Source: Zoogloea sp. (GTDB lineage Bacteria; Pseudomonadota; Gammaproteobacteria; Burkholderiales; Rhodocyclaceae). Taken from it: a stretch of DNA of 64,000 nucleotides. The DNA is taken from the NCBI GenBank assembly GCA_016720685.1, contig JADKKC010000014.1, positions 37,870 to 101,869 of the forward strand, in the 5' to 3' direction. The notes beneath the pieces are model-generated. The model was not told where the DNA came from, ran no database searches, and saw only the letters and a list, made by a program, of their open reading frames with translations. Position 1 is the first letter of the stretch, and every line of letters starts with the position of its first letter. A program made the position numbers and the translations under genes. Below are positions 42,681 to 53,140 of this stretch, one piece after another.

Positions 42681-45600
42681 TCACAGTCCGCTCGGACAGC
42701 GGAACTCCGAGAGCTCGCGCAGCCGGAAGGGGTTCTGGACGCTGCTGGCGGTGACTTCGAAGGAGGCCTGACGGCCTTCCACGTCGAAGGTCACTTTGAA
42801 TTTCTCTGGGGCACCCATGCCTTCGACCCGCGCCTTGTCGAACAGCCGGAACAGCGCCCAGGCGCCCTCGGTGGTCTGGCCGGAGGCGCCGCCGGGGCCC
42901 GGCGGGGTGATCTGGATGCGCGCCGAGATGCCGCCCTTGCTGCCCGGCCATTGGATCGACTGGGGCACCTGCGGCCCGTGGGCGTATTTGACGAGCTGGC
43001 CGTCCACGTCGAGGGTGAGCTGGGTGATCGTCGGGTCCATGTCGATGGGCTTGAAGTCGAGCCGCACCGAGCCGCCGCCACGGAAGAACACGTCGCGGAT
43101 GGTGGCGGCGCGCTGAAATTGGGCGAGGTTGCCCGGCCCGCCGAGGGATTGCTCCTGCACCCGCTTGAAGCTCCACGGACGCGTGGAGGTGTCGACGAAG
43201 GGCGCGAGGTTCTTTTGGAAGAAGTCGTCCATCAGCCCGCCGGGGGCGAACAGGCGGGCGAAATCCTCGCGGGTCACGTCGCGGGCGCTGCCGCGAGCGA
43301 AGGGGTAGCGTCCGTCGGTGGCTATGCGGCAGAACTGGCCTACCTGCGCGTCGACTGCCGACGAGAGGTTCTCGCGGGTGGCGGCGAGGGACTGGCTGGT
43401 GCCAGCACTGGAAAGTTGCTGCAGCATGCCGCGGATCGGCTCGGGCATGCGCGCGCTCTCGGCTTTTATCTTGGCGGCGGAATCGCCCGACGGCGGGGGC
43501 GACCTTGTCCTTGATCGCCGTTTCGGTGGCGGATAGCTGCACGTAAACCTCGTTGAGCAACTGCGTGACGCCATCGATCGGGGCGCTCTTGCCGTCGCCG
43601 GTGACGAGCTGGCGGATCTGCACGAAGCGGTCGTCCACCAGGCTTTCGAGACCTTCCTGCGCGGCGGCTGGGGCTGCGCCGCCACCGCCGCTGGCACCCA
43701 TCCCAAGCACCTTGCCGAGTTCCTGCTTGGCGCTGGCGAGCTTTTCGTTGGCTTTATCAATGGTGGACTTCTCGGCCGCTGGCGGGGTCAGCGTGGTCTC
43801 GCGTGAGATCGCCCGCATCAACTTGGGCAGCGGAGAATCCGCTCCGGACAGCACGCGCGCGACCTGGATGCTCTGGGCGAGGCCGGGCGAGCGGACGATG
43901 GCGATGTCGGCGACGAGTGCTTCCCACTGGCGCGCGTAGTCGGCGAGATAGAGCCGGCGTACGTCGCGGGCGGCATTGGCGGCGTCGCGCCCGGCGCTGG
44001 GATCGCGGCGCGTGCCGAGCACCCAGGATTCTTCGTCGGCGAGCTTGGCGGTGACCGCATCGACGGCCTTGGCGAAGCCCTTGTGGTACCGTCGTAGGTG
44101 TGTAGCCCAGGGACGCCGCGGGTCAGCGGCGTGCCGCTCTTGCGCTTGAATACCAGTGTCGAGCTGGGGCCGGCGGCGTGTTCGATGGTGAACTCCGGGA
44201 AGCCCTCGCCAACGCCCTGGCGCTTGAGCCGGCTGTAGATGCGGTCGGGCAGCGAGTAGCGCAGCAGCATCTCGCGGGCGCGGGCGACGAGGGCGGCATC
44301 CTGCACCACCGGCGAGGCCACCGGGCCGTCGGCGAAGAGCGCGTTGAGATGGTTGCCGAGGGCGCGCGCTGGTCGGCAGTGATGTCGCGGGGTAGGTTGC
44401 GGTCCCAGTCGATGGTGATCCAGGCCTTCAGCGCCTCGGCGTCGAAGTGGGCGGGATCGTTGAGCATCAGGTAGGCCTTGAGGGTTTCGTAGGCGAACTC
44501 AAGATTGCTGCCGTCGAGGCCGCGCAGCTGGGCTTCGATGCGGTGCGACAGGCGCGGGAACAGCACGTCGCGCAGCAGGCCGCGGTACGACTGGTCGGCG
44601 GCGGCGTCGAGCTTTTTGCCCTGGAAGAGGCCGAGGCCCATGCTGGCGGGCTCCTCGTCGCGCGGCCGGGACGCGGTGCCGGATACGCCGCGCACCGCGT
44701 CGAGCACCGCCAGCACGCTGGCGATGTCGTTGTCCGGCGCGGTGCCGACGCGCGTGACGAGAGGCTTGGCTGCGGCAACGGCGCTATCCACTTCATCCAC
44801 GTAGCTTCTGTTGCGCAAGTAGCTGAAGCTCCAGCCGATCGACAGGCCGATGGCTAGCAGGCCCATCGTGGCAAGTGCGCCGATGTGGATCAGGCTGCGG
44901 CGGCGTTCCCATTTTAGGTTGGTGCCGCCGATGCGCTGCTCGGTGAATACGACTTCCTTCAGCAGGCGGGTGAGGAAGAAGCTCTTGCCGCTTCCGGCGG
45001 GGGGCGGAAGCACGCGGCGCTCCAGCCCGAAGGCGCCGCCGAGGCTGGCCATCACGCGGTCGATAGGGTTGCCTTCCTGGGTGCCGCTGGTGAAATACAC
45101 GCCGCGAACCATCAGCGGGTGGTCGTAGCCGGAGCTAGCGAATACGTGTTGCAGGAATGCGTCGAGGAGGCGATTGACCAGGCCGAACTGCTGGTCGAAG
45201 GCGGCGATCAGGGCTCGGTGGCCGAGGTCGGGTTCTTCCTGGAGGCGTTCGATCAACTGGCCGCTAACGCGTTCGTGAAGGGCGCCGAGCTGGGCTGACA
45301 GGCCTGGCAGCGGATCGGCGGCAGTGGCCTCGTCGGTTGGGAAGGTGACGCCCCAGACCTGATCGCGGCCTTCCTTGCCGAGGTTGGCAAAGAATTCGTT
45401 GAAACCGGCCGCGAGGTCGGCCTTGGTGACGAGCACGTAGATCGGCAGGCGCACGCCGAGTTGGGAATACAGTTCCTGCACGCGGGCGCGCAGGGCGTCG
45501 GCGTGGCGAGCGCCCTCGGTTTCGTTCTGGGCGAGCAGGTCGCCGAGGCTGACGGTGAGCAGTACGCCATTGAGCGGCTGGCGTGGGCGGTGCTTGCGCA

Positions 45601-46251
45601 GCAGCCCGAGGAAGCCCTGCCAAGCGTCGCGATCTGTGGCGGCGTCGGAATCCTGGGTAGTGTAGCGGCCAGCAGTGTCGATCAGCACGGCTTCGTCGGC
45701 GAACCACCAGTCGCAGTTGCGGGTGCCGCCGACGCCCTTGATCTGGTGAGTGCCGAGCTTATCGGCGAGCGGGAAGCGCAGGCCGGAGTTGATCAGCGCG
45801 GTGGTCTTGCCCGAGCCGGGCGCGCCAATGAAGACGTACCACGGCAGCTGGTATAGATAGCGCGCCGAACCCAGCGCGGCGAGGCGTGTCAGCCCCTACC
45901 CGAGGCGGCCGAGCGGCTGTGGCGAAGGATGGTGGCGGCTTCCTCGAAGCGCTTGCGCAGTGTGGCGACTTCGGTGGATTCGGCGGGTGTCTCGGCCCCC
46001 TTGCCGAGAAGGCCGTCGAGCAGCCTGGCGTTGCTGGCGCGGGCCTTCAGCCGGATGACGACGAAGCGGGTGACGAAGGCCAGCACTAGCGCGCCGATCG
46101 CGATCCAGCGCACGCGTTCGGATTCGAAGGGCACCCAGCCGGCGATGGCCACCAGCGGGCTGACGTACCAGATCACCAGCGCCAGCGCGATCAGCCCGGC
46201 GAAGCCGAGCAGCACGGGATGGAGCAGTGCAGCGAAGAGCTTTTTCATCAT
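42681..46251 (-). pseudogene. tssM: TssM (IcmF) with four frameshifts
   Basis: Inner-membrane core of the T6SS trans-envelope complex. Pieces in order: 46251 to about 45900 (two transmembrane segments, LFAALLHPVLLGFAGLIALA), then a shift. About 45895-44372 carries Walker A GAPGSGKTTALINSG, VLIDTAGRYTTQD and a third membrane segment, then a shift. 44370 to about 44095 (ASPVVQDAALVARAREMLLR), then a shift. 44090 to about 43500 (AISRETTLTPPAAEK), then a shift. About 43495-42681 is the C-terminal beta domain ending FRLRELSEFRCPSGL. The total length fits a once-complete gene of about 1190 residues. Confidence 0.85.
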
Positions 46252-46262
46252 TCGACCCTAGT

Positions 46263-47568
46263 TCAGTTTCCGCGGGCGGCCGGGAACACGATGACTTCGA
46301 CGCGTCGGTTCTGCGCACGTCCTTCGGGCGTTTCGTTGGTGGCGACGGGTTCGCTGTCGGCGCTGCCTTCGGTCTTGACCTTCGGGTGGCTGCCCAAGCG
46401 CGGCGTAAGGGCTTCGGCGACCGCGTCGGCGCGGGCCTGCGACAGGTGCCAGTTGGATGGGAAGCGGGCTGAGCGGATCGGGCGGTTGTCGGTGTGGCCG
46501 CGGATGAGCACAATACCATCGACCTTGGCCACCGCATCGCCGATCCGTTCGAGGAGGTCGGCGAAGGGCGGCGAGAGGGTCGCGCTGCCGGCTTCGAAGA
46601 GGCCGTCGCCGCGCGCGGTGACGATGCTGCGGTCGGCCAGATCGCGCACCACGACGCGGTCGGCCTGGATTTCGGCGGCCAGGAAGTGGGCCAGCCGGGC
46701 GGGCGCCGGGGCGGCTGGCGCGGCCGCGGCGGCGAGTACCGGCGTGCCGGCCTTGAGGGCGAGGATGGACGAGAAGGTGGGGTCGGAGTGCCGGTTGAGG
46801 GCGAAGGAGGCGAGCATGTAGCCGATCGCCAGCACCAGCGTCGCGAGGGCCGACACCGCCCACAGCGGCACTGATTCGCGCAGCGGGCGGGCGGCGCTGG
46901 CGGTGGCCTGCCAGGCCGGCGAGAGCTCGTGGATGACGTCGCCGCGCTCCTTGGAGAGCATCTGCGCCAGCTTCTCGCGCACCGAGGCGAGCTGGGCGCG
47001 GCCGTTCTGCTGCACGCGGAAGCGCCCCTCGAAGCCGAGGGACAGGATCAGGTAGAAGAGTTCGAGGAGATTGCGGTGCTGGGCGGGGTTCTCGGCGAGC
47101 TTGCCGAGCAGCTGGAAGAATTTTTCGCCGCCCCAGGCTTCGTTGTGGAACTGCACCAGCAGGCTGCGCTGGGCCCACACCTTGTCGCCCCACGGGGTGT
47201 TTGCTGCGGTTTCGTCGAGGAAGGTGCATAGCGCGTAGCGCGCGGCGATCAGGTGTTCGTGGGCGACGCCGTGGTCGCGGGCCTTGGTCTCGAAGATGCC
47301 GATGGCTCGGGCCAAGGTGTCGCGCAGGCCGGTGGGGTCGGGGTGCTGGGCCTGGCGGAACTGGGGCACCAGGCCCAGCAGCGGGTTGGCGGCGGCGATC
47401 AGCGGGTTGAGCCCGGTGTCCCAGTCGAGGGCGGCGAGGTCGACCCGCTCGAAGCGCATGGCGGGCGCCGGCCCGGATGACGCCGCCGACCGCGCTTCGG
47501 GCGCCGGGGGACGGGATGATCAGCGTCTTGTCGGAAGGAGGCTGGGCAAATGGATCGTCGTGCGCCAT
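46263..47568 (-). pseudogene. tssL: TssL (DotU/IcmH) with C-terminal OmpA-like domain, frameshift near start
   Basis: From ATG 47568 the frame reads AHDDPFAQPPSDKTLIIPSP, the usual TssL leader. It then shifts at about 47480 into the frame that carries the rest (MRFERVDLAALDWDTGLNPL, CTFLDETAANTPWG). That frame continues through one transmembrane segment (LWAVSALATLVLAIGYMLAS) and a peptidoglycan-binding OmpA-like end (VLIRGHTDNRP, SQARADAVAEALTP) to 46263. An internal start at 47459 would give a nearly complete 398-residue protein lacking only the leader, so partial function is conceivable. Confidence 0.8.
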
Positions 47569-47604
47569 GGTTCCGGTCTCCGGTATCGTTGCGTTAGTCT
47601 GCGC

Positions 47605-48941
47605 TCAGGCCCGGATGGCCCACAGCGAGAGTTCGAGGGCTGGGAAATCGCCGGTCACGTAGATGCCGAGGCCGCCGGAGCTGTCGAGCTGCTTCCAGAG
47701 CTCGCCGGCGTTGTCGAGTTCGAAATAGCTGAAGCCGGCGTGGAAGGGAATCTGCCGGGGGCGACCGGCAGTGGCCGCAGTGCGATGCCGGGGAGCTGGA
47801 GATTGACCAGTTCGCGGATCTTTTCGACCGGGCCGAGTTTGGCCTGGGTGGGGAAGCGCACACGCAGGGTTTCGCTGGGCACCTGCGCGTTGACCGCCAG
47901 CACGAAGCCGGCGTGGCGCAACAGATTGCGGTCGGCGACGAGCCCGACAAAGCGGCCCTGTTTGTGGTCCTGTAGCTCGATCTGAACGGCGTTTTGTTCG
48001 AGCACCGTGGCGAGGGCGCGGCGGATATCGCGGATCAGCGGGGCGAAGCTGGTTTCGAGGGCATCGTGGTTGTAGGCGGGCCGGACGCTGGGGCGGTGTT
48101 CGGTGCTGACGAGGGTGGCGAGCTCGCCAGAGAGTTCGAGCAGGCGGGCGAACAGGCGCTCGGGATGGAGCTGACCGAGTTCGGCGAAGTGCTCGAACAC
48201 CGGCTGGTGCCGGTTGATGGTGAGCAGGAAGATGAAGTCGGCGATCTCGGCTACGCCGCCAGCTCCGGGCTGAGCGAGGCGGCCGGCCAGCGCGTCGCCC
48301 CGTTGGCCGAGGAGGCCGCGGATCTCGCGCAGGTGGCCGGCGAGCACGCGCGAGGTCTGGCTGGCGAGTACTGGTGGGATATAGCCCTTGTCGATCAGCA
48401 CGTTGTTGTCGGGACTGCGCTCAATGACGCGCACCACGCCGATGCGCACGAATGCGTCGGAAATCTGATCGGCAAGGGCGAGGCGCAGCTGCGGCTGGCC
48501 GGTTTCGATGGGTTCGGTGGCCCCGTCTCCTGAGACTGAGTCGACTACCTGTTCTTCCACAGGAAGGTGGCGCGCGAGCTGCCCCGACGGATCGCCGACG
48601 CGGGCGGCTTCTGCGCTCTGGACGCGGCGCATTGGCAGCGCTAGATAAACGATGGCGTTCTTGGCGTCGGGGGGGATGTCGAGAGCTAACGGCGCGGGGT
48701 GAGCAGCGGGGAAGTCGAAGGGCGTGCCGTCGGGCAGCACTCCGCGGGCGACTGTTAGCACGATCTTTCCGGTGGCGAGTGCTGCGCTGTCGAGCTCAAG
48801 CTGGGCGAAGCCCCAGAAAAGGCCTCCCAGTGCCTGCGTTCGGGTTTCGACGTACCACTCCATGTGGCGATCTTGCTGCTGGAGGTGTTGGGGCCGCAGG
48901 AAGAGGCCCTCGGACCACACGACTTTGCTGTACCAGGACAT
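47605..48941 (-). pseudogene. tssK: TssK baseplate protein, frameshifted near the C-terminus
   Basis: ATG 48941 with AGAGG upstream. The frame MSWYSKVVWSEGLFLRPQHL is TssK and runs normally for about 390 residues to LPVAPG. At about 47762 a run of five C on the coding strand is one short. The true end (RQIPFHAGFSYFELDNAGEL, GIYVTGDFPALELSLWAIRA) continues in another frame to a stop at 47605. As read, the last about 50 residues, the receptor-contacting end, are replaced. The lesion is a single homopolymer indel, so a sequencing error cannot be excluded. Confidence 0.8.
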
Positions 48942-48982
48942 GACGGCCTCTTGTGGGGCGAGTGTAAAGGTTGAATTGTTGC

Positions 48983-49505
48983 TCACTGTCCGACGCCGCG
49001 CTGCCGAGGGAGCTTCGGGGCGATTGCAATTCCACTCTGGCCAATCTGGACAGAATAGGCGGTGGTTGTATTCTGCGGGATGGGGGCGGTAGCCCGCCAG
49101 CGCACTGTGTTGACTTCGCGGTAGGCGGCGAAGACGGCCAGAAACTGGCTCGGGCCTTGGGGATGTAGTTCAGTACTAAAGGCCTGATTGGGTATAAGGG
49201 TTATTTCCTCCCGGACGACCTTTGCTGCGCCGAGCACAGCGTCGTCGCGCTCGAACTGGCGAGAAGAAATCGGCGTTGTCGAAGGCGGCTGTGGTTTGCA
49301 GGAGATAGAAGCGCACGACGATGGGCATCGCGCGACCGTGGCGGTCGGCATTGACAGCCGCATTGGCGGTGATGTCAAGCTGGATCACCGTAGGGATCGG
49401 CTCCGGTTTGGGCGGAGAAATGACCGGCGGCTTGGCGCAGCCTGCCAGCGCCAGTGCCGCCACGACGGTGGTAGTCGCACCAAGTGTTTGCGTGAGTCGG
49501 ATCAT
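48983..49505 (-). pseudogene. tssJ: TssJ outer-membrane lipoprotein, frameshifted
   Basis: ATG 49505 starts a lipoprotein signal with L-A-G-C (C23), and the TssJ start (TVIQLDITANAAVNADRHGR, PIVVRFYLLQTTAAFDNADF) follows. At about 49257 the frame shifts, and the remainder (ERDDAVLGAAKVVREEITLI, FLAVFAAYREVNTVRWR) ends at 48983. TssJ anchors the membrane complex in the outer membrane. It is the first gene of the minus-strand tssJ-K-L-M-tagF-kinase unit. Confidence 0.8.
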
Positions 49506-49637
49506 TGCGGCTCGATCTCCGAAAGCTGGTCAGCTATACGATTTGAGTATCGTAGCCTTTCTGCCGCAATGCAATCGGGAATGATTCGGTGCGCCCCGCC
49601 ATCAAGCAAACAACCTTAAAGCTTGTTCTGAACTATG

Positions 49638-50275
49638 TCAATGACATCTTGTCGGGTGGGGCAGCATCAGGCAGGCAAAGGCCAGGTAGTGCAATCCGGC
49701 CAAGGTTTCGGGCAGGCGCTCGTAATCACGGGCCAGACGGCGAAAGCGGGCGGCCCAGCCGAAGCTGCGTTCAACCACCCAGCGGCGCGGTAGCAGCACG
49801 AAACCCCGCTTGGCCTCACGGTCCGCATTGGCGGGGTTTTGATCGGCATACCCCTGATCGACGTACGCGAGCGTCACTTCCTGGTTGCTGACTTCCTGTA
49901 TCGCCCGGGCCAACTGGCCGACTTGATCCCGATCCTGCTCGTTGGCAGGGGCGGCGTGCAGCGTGAGCAGGTTGCCCAGCGTATCGGCGGCCAGATGATA
50001 CCTTGGAGGCCTTCTTGCGCTTTGCCCCGTCGTAACTGGCCCGGGCACCGCTGGTCAGGGTTGATTGCAGCGTCCGGCTGTCCAGAATGGCCGCGGAGGG
50101 ATGCGGTGTGCGCCCATCGACCAGACGCAACAGCATGCGCAAGTCGAGCACGATGGCCTCGAAACAGCCGACCTTGAACCAGATCTACATTTGCTGATAC
50201 ACGTTCGACCAGGGTAAGCGTCGCCCCTCCTCGGTCGTGATCCCATTTCTTTGAGCCGCGAAGGTGACCACCATT
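49638..50275 (-). pseudogene. IS5-family transposase remnant
   Basis: Minus-strand pieces: TFAAQRNGITTEEGRRLPWS with NVYQQM and an in-frame stop at about 50188. FKVGCFEAIVLDLRMLLRLV and PSAAILDSRTLQSTLTSGAR follow, then a shift near 50010. AADTLGNLLTLHAAPANEQD, YVDQGYADQNPA and RRWVVERSFGWAARFRRLAR lead to a stop at 49638. The DDE residues are mostly visible. The N-terminal about 70 residues and a short block after YVDQGY are missing. Confidence 0.75.
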
Positions 50276-50467
50276 CTTGAGGGTGGACACCATGGAAATT
50301 GAGAAGGCAGCAGAAGGGCCTCGGCGTGGCGCGTATGTTCTGCAGTTCGGCGCAGCCCCGAGCTGAAGACATCGACTGGCGGCGCCCCGTGCGTACCTGG
50401 CAGCCGGAGACGGCAGGATGGGGATGGGGAGCTGCTCACCGACGAGCCTCTCGCGTAGACTCGCGTC

Positions 50468-50851
50468 ATGCCCCAGCCTGTCACGCCTCCCTCCATCGAA
50501 CCCGCCGACGAGGGGGCCGCCCTGCACCATCAGCTCGGTGAGCTCGAGGCCGAGGTGGTGCGCCTCAAACTGCCCCTGGTGCCGCGGCCCTTGCCGGAGC
50601 CCGCCAAGACGGCCGATGCGCCACCGGTCGCGGGCCGCCCGCCCCGCCTTGGCGCCATTGTGCCGATCATCAACTGGCTCCTATGTGCCGGTCGGTGACA
50701 CCCCGCCGCCAGCGCAAACCCTTTCCCGACGATCTGCCCCGGGAGACGATCGCGCACCTGCCGGCCCATACCCGCTGCCCCTGCTGCGGCGGCGCCTTCA
50801 AGCCCCTGGGCGAGGAGGTCTCGGAGATGCTCGATTACATCCCGGTTCAGC
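50468..50851 (+). pseudogene. IS66-type transposase (TnpC) N-terminal fragment
   Basis: The segment 50705-50848 encodes RKPFPDDLPRETIAHLP, TRCPCCGGAFKPLGEEVSEM and LDYIPVQ, the zinc-binding region of IS66 TnpC. A preceding frame from 50468 (HHQLGELEAEVVRLKLPLVP) could be the leader coiled coil. A 27-base repeat (50676-50702) with a stop lies between them. The sequence switches abruptly to the tip-cassette repeat at 50845. Confidence 0.6.
50676..50702. repeat. 27-base repeat resembling an IS21-family end, copy 1
   Basis: Identical to 51174-51200. Its reverse complement contains GTCACCGACCGGCACATAGG, very close to the IS21-type end at 61286-61309. It sits between two parts of the IS66 fragment. 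Confidence 0.7.
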
Positions 50852-51353
50852 GATCCGCAGAAAACATCGCAACTCCAAGCGTTCGCCAAACAGAAGTCGG
50901 CAGCCTTGCTCAGCAAGATATTCCGCAAGCCCTGATGACGGATGCTCGCCTTCGAGCGGGCGTCGCTTCTTCTGCGAAAAGTCGACGCCGCCCGACTTGA
51001 GGTCGCAAGCTGCGACCTCAAGTTGCGAGGGCCAACGCACGAGCGCGTCGACTTTGACGCGACGCGATGATCAAGTCTTACGTCTTGCCTGACCACGCCC
51101 GTGGTCACCCTGGCCGCGTAAAGCTCTCCCGCAACGTCGCGCCAGGCCGCTGAGCCCCTGGCGCGGTCCTGCGGGCTCCTATGTGCCGGTCGGTGACACC
51201 CATGGCATGATTGCAGCGCAAAGACCAATTGCTGCGCCCTTCGTGGTCAGCATGTCCGACCACCGTGGCCCCTTGGGGTTGTGGTGACTCGGTAAATCCA
51301 CCGGTGCCCTCGTGCACCGGCACCTTGGGCGGGGCTGATAAAGCCGCAAAGGG
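50845..51353. repeat. About 500-base repeat, copy B (tip-cassette leader)
   Basis: Second copy of 31991-32472. Begins at GTTCAGCGATCCGCAGAAAA and ends at the GADKAAKG-coding junction, leading into tip 3. It retains the last codons of the tip 1 immunity gene, which shows that it came from the same kind of cassette array. Confidence 0.85.
51174..51200. repeat. 27-base repeat resembling an IS21-family end, copy 2
   Basis: Identical to 50676-50702. Relative to the other copy of the tip-cassette repeat (about 32322), this stretch is an insertion, with the flanking sequence (CTGCG before, CCATGGCATGATTG after) otherwise matching. Confidence 0.75.
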
Positions 51354-51655
51354 GGCAATGTGGACGTCAACCAAGTCCAAATCCATTGCTGAGAACGCCT
51401 TCATGGCACTTCAAGGATCATGGCGCCGACTTTGGGGCTAAGAACGCGGTCGATTACGTTCGTAAGGCTCAGGACTTCCTGCACAACCCAGGAACTGGAG
51501 TGCTCTCCAAGACCCGAGCGAACGGCGACGTAGTGAGGTTCGACCCGGCGTCGAATGCCTTCGGTGTAATGGACGGAGCGCCACGTACGTTCTACGTGCC
51601 TGACCCGACAAAGCACGGCTATCCGACAAACCTGGACTACTTCCATGCACAGTGA
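51329..51655 (+). pseudogene. Orphan Rhs toxin tip 3, frameshifted
   Basis: Starts with the shared GADKAAKG codons, then AMWTSTKSKSIAENAFMAL and a shift at about 51415. The remaining frame reads HFKDHGADFGAKNAVDYVRK, AQDFLHNPGTGVLSKTRANG, VVRFDPASNAFGVMDGAPRT and PDPTKHGYPTNLDYFHAQ to the stop at 51653-51655. This tip type is common in CdiA and Rhs proteins and is thought to be an RNase of the BECR class. That activity is recalled, not shown here. No core gene is attached. Confidence 0.75.
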
Positions 51656-51911
51656 TCAGGACCTGCGGTGCCGCGTTTGCGGTTACTCATCGGAGGAGCC
51701 ACCGTGGGGTGCCGATGGAAAGAGCCCGCTGTACGACTTCTGTCCGTGCTGCGGAGTCGAGCACGGCTACCAGGACTCGTCGCAGATCGGAGCCAGAAGC
51801 TACAGAGCTGAGTGGATTGCAGCGGGCGCGAAGTGGGAAGATCCGGACGCCGAACCCGAAGGGTGGGATCTCACTGAGCAACTGCTCCATGTTCCACCTG
51901 AGTTCAAGTGA
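51645..51911 (+). CDS. CPCC-type cysteine-rich immunity protein for tip 3
   Basis: An 88-residue protein with CRVCGY near the start and DFCPCCGVEHGYQD, the signature of the cysteine-rich CPCC family found next to polymorphic toxins. ATG 51645 overlaps the tip 3 end by 11 bases. The frame is intact, so the immunity gene outlives its toxin. Confidence 0.75.
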   Translation: MHSDQDLRCRVCGYSSEEPPWGADGKSPLYDFCPCCGVEHGYQDSSQIGARSYRAEWIAAGAKWEDPDAEPEGWDLTEQLLHVPPEFK

Positions 51912-51927
51912 TTCCTCGCCGCAAAGG

Positions 51928-52045
51928 AACTACCCGACGCGGCACTCGTCTGCCGCGGGGGCGAATGTAAGGCCGCGAACTTCTTGAGCGGCAGAGGTGT
52001 TACTCGCGCCGCGGACGGAACCCTTAGCGGTGTCTCCACGCAGAG
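51928..52045 (+). pseudogene. Remnant of a fourth toxin tip, related to tip 2
   Basis: Encodes ELPDAALVCRGGECKAANFL and SGRGVTRAADGTLSGVST, which align with VPDATVVCRGGSCTAQAFA and GKGVTTNSATGKLDGVST of tip 2 (32471 onward). It stops where the IS630 element begins. Two-thirds of the tip and any immunity gene are lost. Confidence 0.7.
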
Positions 52046-52046
52046 T

Positions 52047-53140
52047 CTAGTGTAGTGCTTCGTTTTTCTTCGAACCGAGTTGGCGGTTGGCGCGAATGAC
52101 TTTTTGGAGGATGTCATTGGCCTTGGCGGTCCAGATAAAGGGCTTTGGGTTCTGGTTATGCTCGGTGATGTAATCCTCGATGGCGGCCACGAGTTCGGGG
52201 GACGCTGCGAAGACGCCGCGCGCCAGGCGATCGGTCGAGATACTGCGGAAGAATCAGCTCGACCATGTTGAGCCAGGAGGCGGAGGTCGGGGTGAAATGG
52301 ATGTGAAAGCGTTGGATGCTTCTCCAGCCATTCCTTGACCTTGGGATGCTTGTGCGTCGCGTAGTTGTCGCAGATGAGATGAAGTTCCTTGCCCTTGGGC
52401 GTTTCACGGTTAATCTGGCGCAGAAAATCAAGCCACTCAACATGGCGGTGACGTTGCGCGCAACGGGAGATCACCGAACCATCAAGCGTACTCATCGCGG
52501 CAAACAGGGTCGTCGTCCCATGGCGCTTGTAGTCGTGGGTCATCGTTTCCGCCCGACCTTTCTTGAGCGGCAAGCCAGGTTGGGTACGATCCAGCGCCTG
52601 CACCTGACTCTTTCGTCACAGCACAGCACCAAGGCGTGCTCGCGGCGGCGACATGTACAGGATAACAATATCTTCAAGCTTCTCGACGAACTTGGGGTCG
52701 CGCGACACCTTGAAGGTTTCCACCAAGTGCGGCTAGAGGCCATGAGCACGCCACACCTTGAGTACCGTGGTGTCCGAGATGCCAGAGCCGGGCGGCCAGT
52801 GTGCGCGTGCTCCAGTGGGTCGCGCCTTCCCAAGGTCGTTGCGTCGTCAGACGCACAATCTCAGCCGCATCAATGCGCGACTTGCGTCCGCTGCGCGGCA
52901 AGTCCGACGCAATCGCCTCCACCCCACCTTCGGCAAACCGGCCACGCCAGGCAATCACCTGTCCGCGACCGATTTCGAGCCGACGGGCAATCGTCGTGAT
53001 TGCTTACGCCATCGGCGGCCAGCAAAACAATCTTTGCCCGCCTGACGCTGCGCGCATCCAATGTCTGCGATCGCACTCGGCGCTCCAGTTCAACACGCTG
53101 TACACTCGGTCAGATTGATCGGCTTGCCTTGATTCATCAT
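52047..53140 (-). pseudogene. IS630-family transposase, several frameshifts
   Basis: Pieces on the minus strand: a start near 53140, RSVRRAKIVLLAADGVSN, VIAWRGRFAEGGVEAIASDL (helix-turn-helix region), then TTLFAAMSTLDGSVISRCAQ and HLICDNYATHKHPKVKEWLE. The C-terminus reads DRLARGVFAASPELVAAIED, then PKPFIWTAKANDIL and SKKNEALH to 52047. Together they make an IS630 DDE transposase broken by at least three indels. Its left end cuts tip 4. Confidence 0.8.

Noticed and set aside
42681..49505. Calling tssM, tssK, tssL and tssJ as several separate small genes
   Set aside because: Each set of frames joins into one known T6SS protein in the correct order, so frameshifted single genes are the simpler reading.
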